Shown here piece after piece: positions 13,101-25,100 of a stretch of DNA of 64,000 bases. Every line of letters begins with the position of its first letter. Position 1 is the first letter of the stretch. The notes beneath the pieces were generated by a model. That model did no database searches. It was given only the letters and a program-made list of their open reading frames with translations, and was not told the DNA's origin. This stretch comes from Sinonovacula constricta (taxonomy: Eukaryota; Mollusca; Bivalvia; Cardiida; Solecurtidae), in NCBI GenBank assembly GCA_007844125.1, contig CM017567.1, forward strand, positions 29,985,564 through 30,049,563, read 5' to 3'. Both the position numbers and the translations under genes were made by a program.

Positions 13101-16100
13101 CAGGGTTTGAACCCATGGCCTCCCAATCCGCAAGCCGATTCTCTACCACCTGAATTATTGCAGCCAGTCACCAAGTTTGGTAAAGATAAAGATTGAAACA
13201 TAAATGTAGCCTCAAGTTTATTAACAAGGTTTTTCTAACATTTGACCTAGTGACCTACATTTTTATTCCACATGACCCAGTTATGACTTCATCCAAGACA
13301 TTCATGCAGAAAGACATTCTGACCAAGTTTGGTGAAGATTAAACCATAATTCGGGCATCAAGTGTGTTCACAATGTTTTTCAAAGATTAGTAGATAAGTA
13401 TACCTATTCAATCTATGAGCTCATTCTAAATGCACTCTAGGTCCCAAATGCCAGAGGGACCCTTAATATTACTTATAGATAATTAGGTACCTACAAAACC
13501 CCAAAGTCCCTCTTAAATAAGTTTTCTTTTTTAAAGCAAGTTCACTTTAGGTCCCAAATGCCAGAAAATGTCTTAGGAATGACAGCTTTACACTGGTCAT
13601 AAAGCCTCACAAACTATAAAACCTACCAAGAAGATGTAGTGTCTCTTTCCATGTAGGCTATGTATAGGTTCAAACTGCCCAAAAGGAAATTATTTCATGA
13701 CTGACAAATTCTTCAAGAATCTCCCAAGATTAAGCAAAGATGTTTTTTTTCAATCCATTAGCTCTTTCCATGTATGCTATGTTAAGGTCCCAAATTTCAG
13801 AAATAACCTTTATCATGATTGAAAAATTCTTTCAGAATCTACAAATATTAGAAAAAGTCATTTGCTTTTCAATTCATTAGCTCTTTCCATATACAGTATG
13901 TTTGGGTCCCAAATGCCAAAAAGGACCTTTTGTCATAACTGAAAAATTCTTCAAGAATCAACAAAGACAAAAAGGTTTTTTCTTGTCTTTCCATTAGCTC
14001 TTTCCATATACAGTATGTTTGGGTCCCAAATGCCAAAAAAGATCTTTTTTCATAATTGAAAAATTCTTAAAGAATCAACAAAGACAAGAAGGTATGTTTG
14101 GGTCCCAAATGCCCAAAAATACCTTTTTCATAACTGAAAAATTCTTCAAGAATCAACAAAGACAAGGTTTTTTCTTGTCAATCCATTGGCTCTTTCCATG
14201 TACAGTATGTTTGGGTCCCAAATGCCAAAAAGACCTTTTTTCATAACTGAAAAATTCTTCAAGAATCAAGAAAGACAAGAAGGTTTTTTCTTGTCAATCC
14301 ATTGGTTCTTTCCATGTACAGTATGTTTTGGTCCCAAATGCCCAAAAGGACTTTTTTATAACTGAAAAATTCTTCAAGAATCAACATAGACAAGAAGGTT
14401 TTTACTTGTCAATCCTTTGACTCTTTCCATGAACAGTATGTTTGGGTCCCAAATGCCAAAAAAAGACCTTTTTTTCATAACTGAAAAATTCTTCAAGAAT
14501 CAACAAAGACAAGAAAGTTTTTTCTTGTCATTCCTTTGACTCTTTCCATGTACAGTATGTTTGGGTCCCAAAAGCCAAAAAGGACCTTTTTTTACAACTG
14601 AAAAATTCTTCAAGAATCAACAAAGACAAGAAGGTTTTTTCTTGTCAATCCATTGGCTCTTTCCATGTACAGTATGTTTGGGTCCCAAATGCCAAAAAAG
14701 ACTTTTTTTCATAACTGAAAAATTCTTCAAGAATCAACAAAGACAAGAAGGTTTTTTCTTGTCAATCCTTTGGTTCTTTCCATGTACAGTATGTTTTGGT
14801 CCCAAATGCCAAAAAAGACTTTTTTTCATAAGTGAAAAATTCTTCAAGAATCAACAAAGACAAGAAGGTTTTTTCTTGTCAATCCATTGGCTCTTTCCAT
14901 GTACAGTATGTTTGGGTCCCAAATGCCCAAAAGGACCTTTTTTCATAACTGAAAAATTCTTCAAGAATCAACAAAGACAAGAAGGTTTTTTCTTGTCAAT
15001 CCATTGACTCTTTCCATGTACGGTATGTTTGGGTCCCAAATGCCCAAAAGGACCTTTTTTCATAACTGAAAAATTCTTCAAGAATCTACAAAGACAAGAA
15101 GGTATGTTTGGGTCCTAAATGCCAAAAGGACCTCTTTTCATGACAGAAAAATTCTTCAAGAATCAACAAAGACAAGAAGGTATGTTTGGGTCCCAAATGC
15201 CAAAAGGACCTTTTTTTATAACTGAAAAATTCTTCAAGAATCAACAAAGACAAGAAGGTATGTTTGGGTCCCAAATGCCAAAAGGACCTTTTTTTCATAA
15301 CTGAAAAATTCTTCAAGAATCAACAAAGACAAGAAGGTTTTTTCTTGTCATTCCATTGGTTCTTTCCATGTACTGTATGTTTGGGTCCCAAATGCCAAAA
15401 AAAGACCTTTTTTTCATAACTGAAAAATTCTTCAAGAATCAACAAAGACAAGAAGGTTTTTTCTTGTCAATCCATTGGCTCTTTCCATGTACAGTATGTT
15501 TGGGTCACAAATGCCCAAAAAGAACTTTTTCATAACTGAAAAGTTCTTTAAGAATCAACAAAGACAAGAAGGTTTTTTCTTGTCAATCCTTTGACTCTTT
15601 CCATGTACAGTATGTTTGGGTCACAAATGCCCAAAAAGAACTTTTTCATAACTGAAAAATTCTTCAAGAATCAACAAAGACAAGAAGGTTTTTTCTTGTC
15701 AATCCATTGGCTCTTTCCATGTACAGTATGTTTGGGTCACAAATGCCCAAAAAGAACTTTTTCATAACTGAAAAATTCTTCAAGAATCAACAAAGACAAG
15801 AAGGTTTTTTCTTGTCATTCCATTGGTTCTTTCCATGTACAGTATGTTTGGGTCCCAAATGCCAAAAAAAGACTTTTTTTCATAACTGAAAAATTCTTCA
15901 AGAATCAACAAAGACAAGAAGGTTTTTTCTTGTCAATCCATTGGCTCTTTCCATGTACAGTATGTTTGGGTCCCAAATGCCCAAAAGGACCTTTTTTCAT
16001 AACTGAAAAATTCTTCAAGAATCAACAAAGACAAGAAGGTTTTTTCTTGTCAATCCATTGACTCTTTCCATGTACGGTATGTTTGGGTCCCAAATGCCCA

Positions 16101-19100
16101 AAAGGACCTTTTTTCATAACTGAAAAATTCTTCAAGAATCAACAAAGACAAGAAGGTTTTTTCTTGTCAATCCATTGACTCTTTCCATATACGGTATGTT
16201 TGGGTCCCAAATGCCCAAAAGGACCTTTTTTCATAACTGAAAAATTCTTCAAGAATCAACAAAGACAAGAAGGTTTTTTCTTGTCAATCCTTTGACTCTT
16301 TCCATGTACGGTATGTTTGGGTCCCAAATGCCAAAAAAGACCTTTTTTCATAACTGAAAAATTCTTCAAGAATCAACAAAGACAAGAAGGTTTTTTCTTG
16401 TCAATACTTTGACTCTTTCCATATACAGTATGTTTGGGTCCCAAATGCCAAAAAAGACCTTTTTTCATAACTGAAAAATTCTTCAAGAATCAACAAAGAC
16501 AAGAAGGTTTTTTCTTGTCATTCCATTGGCTCTTTCCATGTACAGTATGTTTGGGTCCCAAATGCCAAAAAGGACCTTTTTCATAACTGAAAAATTCTTC
16601 AAGAATCAACAAAGACAAGAAGGTTTTTTCTTGTCAATCCTTTGGCTCTTTCCATGTACATTATGTTTGGGTCCCAAATGCCAAAAAAGACAAAATTCTT
16701 CAAGAATCAACAAAAACAAGAAGGTTTTTTTCTTGTCATTCCATCACCTCTTTCCATATACAGTATGTTTGGGTCCCAAATGCCAAAAAGGACCTTTTTT
16801 CATAACTGAAAAATTCTTCAAGAATCAACAAAGACAAGAAGATTTTTTCTTGTCATTCCATTGGCTCTTTCCATGTACAGTATGTTTGGGTCCCAAATGC
16901 CAAAAAAGACCTTTTTTCATAACTGAAAAATTCTTCAAGAATCAACAAAGACAAGAAGATTTTTTCTTGTCATTCCATTGGTTATTTCCATGTACAGTAT
17001 GTTTGGGTCCCAAAAGCCAAAAAGGACCTTTTTTTACAACTGAAAAATTCTTCAAGAATCAACAAAGACAAGAAGGTTTTTTCTTGTCAATCCATTGGCT
17101 CTTTCCATGTACAGTATGTTTGGGTCCCAAATGCCAAAAAAGACTTTTTTTCATAACTGAAAAATTCTTCAAGAATCAACAAAGACAAGAAGGTTTTTTC
17201 TTGTCAATCCTTTGGTTCTTTCCATGTACAGTATGTTTTGGTCCCAAATGCCAAAAAAGACTTTTTTTTCATAACTGAAAAATTCTTCAAGAATCAACAA
17301 AGACAAGAAGGTTTTTTCTTGTCAATCCTTTGGTTCTTTCCATGTACAGTATGTTTTGGTCAGAAATGCCAAAAAAGACTTTTTTTCATAATTGAAAAAT
17401 TCTTCAAGAATCAACAAAGACAAGAAGGTTTTTTCTTGTCAATCCTTTGGTTCTTTCCATGTACAGTATGTTTTGGCCCCAAATGCCAAAAAAGACTTTT
17501 TTCATAACTGAAAAATTCTTCAAGAATCAACAAAGACAAGAAGGTTTTTTCTTGTCAATCCTTTGACTCTTTCCATGTACAGTATGTTTTGGTTCCAAAT
17601 GCCAAAAGGGACATTTTTTTATAACTGAAAAATTCTTCAAGAATCAACAAAGACAAGAAGGTATGTTTGGGTCCTAAATGCCAAAAGGACCTCTTTTCAT
17701 GACAGAAAAATTCTTCAAGAATCAACAAAGACAAGAAGGTATGTTTGGGTCCCAAATGCCAAAAGGACCTTTTTTTATAACTGAAAAATTCTTCAAGAAT
17801 CAACAAAGACAAGAAGGTATGTTTGGGTCCCAAATGCCAAAAGGACCTTTTTTCATAACTGACAAATTCTTCAAGAATCAACAAAGACAAGAAGGTTTTT
17901 TCTTGTCAATCCATTGGTTCTTTCCATGTACTGTATGTTTGGGTCCCAAATGCCAAAAAAAGACCTTTTTTTCATAACTGAAAAATTCTTCAAGAATCAA
18001 CAAAGACAAGAAGGTTTTTTCTTGTCAATCCATTGGCTCTTTCCATGTACAGTATGTTTGGGTCACAAATGCCCAAAAAGAACTTTTTCATAACTGAAAA
18101 GTTCTTCAAGAATCAACAAAGACAAGAAGGTTTTTTCTTGTCAATCCATTGGCTCTTTCCATGTACAGTATGTTTGGGTCACAAATGCCCAAAAAGAACT
18201 TTTTCATAACTGAAAAATTCTTCAAGAATCAACAAAGACAAGAAGGTTTTTTCTTGTCATTCCATTGGTTCTTTCCATGTACAGTATGTTTGGGTCCCAA
18301 ATGCCAAAAAAAGACTTTTTTTCATAACTGAAAAATTCTTCAAGAATCAACAAAGACAAGAAGGTTTTTTCTTGTCAATCCATTGGCTCTTTCCATGTAC
18401 AGTATGTTTGGGTCCCAAATGCCCAAAAGGACCTTTTTTCATAACTGAAAAATTCTTCAAGAATCAACAAAGACAAGAAGGTTTTTTCTTGTCAATCCAT
18501 TGACTCTTTCCATGTACGGTATGTTTGGGTCCCAAATGCCCAAAAGGACCTTTTTTCATAACTGAAAAATTCTTCAAGAATCAACAAAGACAAGAAGGTT
18601 TTTTCTTGTCAATCCATTGACTCTTTCCATATACGGTATGTTTGGGTCCCAAATGCCCAAAAGGACCTTTTTTCATAACTGAAAAATTCTTCAAGAATCA
18701 ACAAAGACAAGAAGGTTTTTTCTTGTCAATCCTTTGACTCTTTCCATGTACAGTATGTTTGGGTCCCAAATGCCAAAAAAGACATTTTTTCATAACTGAA
18801 AAATTCTTCAAGAATCAACAAAGACAAGAAGGTTTTTTCTTGTCATTCCATTGGCTCTTTCCATGTACAGTATGTTTGGGTCCCAAATGCCAAAAAGGAC
18901 CTTTTTCATAACTGAAAAATTCTTCAAGAATCAACAAAGACAAGAAGGTTTTTTCTTGTCAATCCTTTGGCTCTTTCCATGTACATTATGTTTGGGTCCC
19001 AAATGCCAAAAAAGACAAAATTCTTCAAGAATCAACAAAGACAAGAAGGTTTTTTCTTGTCAATCCATTGGCTCTTTCCATGTACAGTATGTTTGGGTCC

Positions 19101-22100
19101 CAAATGCCCAAAAGGACCTTTTTTCATAACTGAAAAATTCTTCAAGAATCAACAAAGACAAGAAAGTTTTTTCTTGTCAATCCATTGACTCTTTCCATGT
19201 ACGGTATGTTTGGGTCCCAAATGCCAAAAAAGACCTTTTTTCATAACTGAAAAATTCTTCAAGAATCAACAAAGACAAGAAGGTTTTTTCTTGTCATTCC
19301 ATTGGCTCTTTCCATGTACAGTATGTTTGGGTCCCAAATGCCAAAAAGGACCTTTTTCATAACTGAAAAATTCTTCAAGAATCAACAAAGACAAGAAGGT
19401 TTTTTCTTGTCAATCCTTTGGCTCTTTCCATGTACATTATGTTTGGGTCCCAAATGCCAAAAAAGACAAAATTCTTCAAGAATCAACAAAGACAAGAAGG
19501 TTTTTTCTTGTCAATCCATTGGCTCTTTCCATGTACAGTATGTTTGGGTCCCAAATGCCCGAAAGGACCTTTTTTCATAACTGAAAAATTCTTCAAGAAT
19601 CAACAAAGACAAGAAGGTTTTTTCTTGTCAATCCATTGACTCTTTCCATGTACGGTATGTTTGGGTCCCAAATGCCCAAAAGGACCTTTTTTCATAACTG
19701 AAAAATTCTTCAAGAATCAACAAAGACAAGAAGGTTTTTTCTTGTCAATCCATTGACTCTTTCCATATACGGTATGTTTGGGTCCCAAATGCCCAAAAGG
19801 ACCTTTTTTCATAACTGAAAAATTCTTCAAGAATCAACAAAGACAAGAAGGTTTTTTCTTGTCAATCCTTTGACTCTTTCCATGTACAGTATGTTTGGGT
19901 CCCAAATGCCAAAAAAGACCTTTTTTCATAACTGAAAAATTCTTCAAGAATCAACAAAGACAAGAAGGTTTTTTCTTGTCAATCCTTTGGTTCTTTCCAT
20001 GTACAGTATGTTTTGGCCCCAAATGCCAAAAAAGACTTTTTTCATAACTGAAAAATTCTTCAAGAATCAACAAAGACAAGAAGGTTTTTTCTTGTCAATC
20101 CTTTGACTCTTTCCATGTACAGTATGTTTTGGTTCCAAATGCCAAAAGGGACATTTTTTTATAACTGAAAAATTCTTCAAGAATCAACAAAGACAAGAAG
20201 GTATGTTTGGGTCCTAAATGCCAAAAGGACCTCTTTTCATGACAGAAAAATTCTTCAAGAATCAACAAAGACAAGAAGGTATGTTTGGGTCCCAAATGCC
20301 AAAAGGACCTTTTTTTATAACTGAAAAATTCTTCAAGAATCAACAAAGACAAGAAGGTATGTTTGGGTCCCAAATGCCAAAAGGACCTTTTTTCATAACT
20401 GACAAATTCTTCAAGAATCAACAAAGACAAGAAGGTTTTTTCTTGTCAATCCATTGGTTCTTTCCATGTACTGTATGTTTGGGTCCCAAATGCCAAAAAA
20501 AGACCTTTTTTTCATAACTGAAAAATTCTTCAAGAATCAACAAAGACAAGAAGGTTTTTTCTTGTCAATCCATTGGCTCTTTCCATGTACAGTATGTTTG
20601 GGTCACAAATGCCCAAAAAGAACTTTTTCATAACTGAAAAGTTCTTCAAGAATCAACAAAGACAAGAAGGTTTTTTCTTGTCAATCCATTGGCTCTTTCC
20701 ATGTACAGTATGTTTGGGTCACAAATGCCCAAAAAGAACTTTTTCATAACTGAAAAATTCTTCAAGAATCAACAAAGACAAGAAGGTTTTTTCTTGTCAT
20801 TCCATTGGTTCTTTCCATGTACAGTATGTTTGGGTCCCAAATGCCAAAAAAAGACTTTTTTTCATAACTGAAAAATTCTTCAAGAATCAACAAAGACAAG
20901 AAGGTTTTTTCTTGTCAATCCATTGGCTCTTTCCATGTACAGTATGTTTGGGTCCCAAATGCCCAAAAGGACCTTTTTTCATAACTGAAAAATTCTTCAA
21001 GAATCAACAAAGACAAGAAGGTTTTTTCTTGTCAATCCATTGACTCTTTCCATGTACGGTATGTTTGGGTCCCAAATGCCCAAAAGGACCTTTTTTCATA
21101 ACTGAAAAATTCTTCAAGAATCAACAAAGACAAGAAGGTTTTTTCTTGTCAATCCATTGACTCTTTCCATATACGGTATGTTTGGGTCCCAAATGCCCAA
21201 AAGGACCTTTTTTCATAACTGAAAAATTCTTCAAGAATCAACAAAGACAAGAAGGTTTTTTCTTGTCAATCCTTTGACTCTTTCCATGTACAGTATGTTT
21301 GGGTCCCAAATGCCAAAAAAGACATTTTTTCATAACTGAAAAATTCTTCAAGAATCAACAAAGACAAGAAGGTTTTTTCTTGTCATTCCATTGGCTCTTT
21401 CCATGTACAGTATGTTTGGGTCCCAAATGCCAAAAAGGACCTTTTTCATAACTGAAAAATTCTTCAAGAATCAACAAAGACAAGAAGGTTTTTTCTTGTC
21501 AATCCTTTGGCTCTTTCCATGTACATTATGTTTGGGTCCCAAATGCCAAAAAAGACAAAATTCTTCAAGAATCAACAAAGACAAGAAGGTTTTTTCTTGT
21601 CAATCCATTGGCTCTTTCCATGTACAGTATGTTTGGGTCCCAAATGCCCAAAAGGACCTTTTTTCATAACTGAAAAATTCTTCAAGAATCAACAAAGACA
21701 AGAAAGTTTTTTCTTGTCAATCCATTGACTCTTTCCATGTACGGTATGTTTGGGTCCCAAATGCCAAAAAAGACCTTTTTTCATAACTGAAAAATTCTTC
21801 AAGAATCAACAAAGACAAGAAGGTTTTTTCTTGTCATTCCATTGGCTCTTTCCATGTACAGTATGTTTGGGTCCCAAATGCCAAAAAGGACCTTTTTCAT
21901 AACTGAAAAATTCTTCAAGAATCAACAAAGACAAGAAGGTTTTTTCTTGTCAATCCTTTGGCTCTTTCCATGTACATTATGTTTGGGTCCCAAATGCCAA
22001 AAAAGACAAAATTCTTCAAGAATCAACAAAGACAAGAAGGTTTTTTCTTGTCAATCCATTGGCTCTTTCCATGTACAGTATGTTTGGGTCCCAAATGCCC

Positions 22101-25100
22101 GAAAGGACCTTTTTTCATAACTGAAAAATTCTTCAAGAATCAACAAAGACAAGAAGGTTTTTTCTTGTCAATCCATTGACTCTTTCCATGTACGGTATGT
22201 TTGGGTCCCAAATGCCCAAAAGGACCTTTTTTCATAACTGAAAAATTCTTCAAGAATCAACAAAGACAAGAAGGTTTTTTCTTGTCAATCCATTGACTCT
22301 TTCCATATACGGTATGTTTGGGTCCCAAATGCCCAAAAGGACCTTTTTTCATAACTGAAAAATTCTTCAAGAATCAACAAAGACAAGAAGGTTTTTTCTT
22401 GTCAATCCTTTGACTCTTTCCATGTACAGTATGTTTGGGTCCCAAATGCCAAAAAAGACCTTTTTTCATAACTGAAAAATTCTTCAAGAATCAACAAAGA
22501 CAAGAAGGTTTTTTCTTGTCATTCCATTGGCTCTTTCCATGTACAGTATGTTTGGGTCCCAAATGCCAAAAAGAACTTTTTCATAACTGAAAAATTCTTC
22601 AAGAATCAACAAAGACAAGAAGGTTTTTTCTTGTCAATCCTTTGGTTCTTTCCATGTACACTATGTTTTGGTCCCAAATGCCAAAAAAGACTTTTTTTTC
22701 ATAACTGAAAAATTCTTCAAGAATCAACAAAGACAAGAAGGTTTTTTCTTGTCAATCCTTTGGTTCTTTCCATGTACAGTATGTTTTGGTCAAAAATGCC
22801 AAAAAAGACTTTTTTTCATAACTGAAAAATTCTTCAAGAATCAACAAAGACAAGAAGGTTTTTTCTTGTCAATCCTTTGGTTCTTTCCATGTACAGTATG
22901 TTTTGGCCCCAAATGCCAAAAAAGACTTTTTTCATAACTGAAAAATTCTTCAAGAATCAACAAAGACAAGAAGGTTTTTTCTTGTCAATCCTTTGACTCT
23001 TTCCATGTACAGTATGTTTTGGTTCCAAATGCCAAAAGGGACATTTTTTTATAACTGAAAAATTCTTCAAGAATCAACAAAGACAAGAAGGTATGTTTGG
23101 GTCCTAAATGCCAAAAGGACCTCTTTTCATGACAGAAAAATTCTTCAAGAATCAACAAAGACAAGAAGGTATGTTTGGGTCCCAAATGCCAAAAGGACCT
23201 TTTTTTATAACTGAAAAATTCTTCAAGAATCAACAAAGACAAGAAGGTATGTTTGGGTCCCAAATGCCAAAAGGACCTTTTTTCATAACTGACAAATTCT
23301 TCAAGAATCAACAAAGACAAGAAGGTTTTTTCTTGTCATTCCATTGGTTCTTTCCATGTACTGTATGTTTGGGTCCCAAATGCCAAAAAAAGACCTTTTT
23401 TTCATAACTGAAAAATTCTTCAAGAATCAACAAAGACAAGAAGGTTTTTTCTTGTCAATCCATTGGCTCTTTCCATGTACAGTATGTTTGGGTCACAAAT
23501 GCCCAAAAAGAACTTTTTCATAACTGAAAAGTTCTTCAAGAATCAACAAAGACAAGAAGGTTTTTTCTTGTCAATCCATTGGCTCTTTCCATGTACAGTA
23601 TGTTTGGGTCACAAATGCCCAAAAAGAACTTTTTCATAACTGAAAAATTCTTCAAGAATCAACAAAGACAAGAAGGTTTTTTCTTGTCATTCCATTGGTT
23701 CTTTCCATGTACAGTATGTTTGGGTCCCAAATGCCAAAAAAAGACCTTTTTTTCATAACTGAAAAATTCTTCAAGAATCAACAAAGACAAGAAGGTTTTT
23801 TCTTGTCAATCCATTGGCTCTTTCCATGTACAGTATGTTTGGGTCCCAAATGCCCAAAAGGACCTTTTTTCATAACTGAAAAATTCTTCAAGAATCAACA
23901 AAGACAAGAAGGTTTTTTCTTGTCAATCCATTGACTCTTTCCATGTACGGTATGTTTGGGTCCCAAATGCCCAAAAGGACCTTTTTTCATAACTGAAAAA
24001 TTCTTCAAGAATCAACAAAGACAAGAAGGTTTTTTCTTGTCAATCCATTGACTCTTTCCATATACGGTATGTTTGGGTCCCAAATGCCCAAAAGGACCTT
24101 TTTTCATAACTGAAAAATTCTTCAAGAATCAACAAAGACAAGAAGGTTTTTTCTTGTCAATCCTTTGACTCTTTCCATGTACAGTATGTTTGGGTCCCAA
24201 ATGCCAAAAAAGACCTTTTTTCATAACTGAAAAATTCTTCAAGAATCAACAAAGACAAGAAGGTTTTTTCTTGTCATTCCATTGGCTCTTTCCATGTACA
24301 GTATGTTTGGGTCCCAAATGCCAAAAAGGACCTTTTTCATAACTGAAAAATTCTTCAAGAATCAACAAAGACAAGAAGGTTTTTTCTTGTCAATCCTTTG
24401 GCTCTTTCCATGTACATTATGTTTGGGTCCCAAATGCCAAAAAAGACAAAATTCTTCAAGAATCAACAAAAACAAGAAGTTTTTTTTCTTGTCATTCCAT
24501 CGCCTCTTTCCATATACAGTATGTTTGGGTCCCAAATGCCAAAAAAGACCTTCTTTCATAACTGAAAAATTCTTCAAGAATCAACAAAGACAAGAAGATT
24601 TTTTCTTGTCATTCCATTGGCTCTTTCCATGTACAGTATGTTTGGGTCCCAAATGCCAAAAAAGACCTTTTTTCATAACTGAAAAATTCTTCAAGAATCA
24701 ACAAAGACAAGAAGATTTTTTCTTGTCATTCCATTGGTTATTTCCATGTACAGTATGTTTTGGTCCCAAATGCCAAAAGGGACCTTTTTTTATAACTGAA
24801 AAATTCTTCAAGAATCAACAAAGACAAGAAGGTTTGTTTGGGTCCCAAATGCCAAAAAAAAACTTTTTTTTCATGACTGAAAAATTCTTCAAAAATCTTT
24901 CAAGATTAAGAGCAAAGATGTTTTTTCAATCCATTAGCTCTTTCCATGTATGCTATGTTAAGGTCCCAAATTTCAGAAAGAACCTTTATCTTCACTAAAA
25001 AAATTTTTCAGAATCTACAAATATTAGAAAAAATAATTTGCTTTCCAATCCCTTAGCTCTTTCAATATACAGTATGTTTGGGTCCCATATGCCCAAAAGA

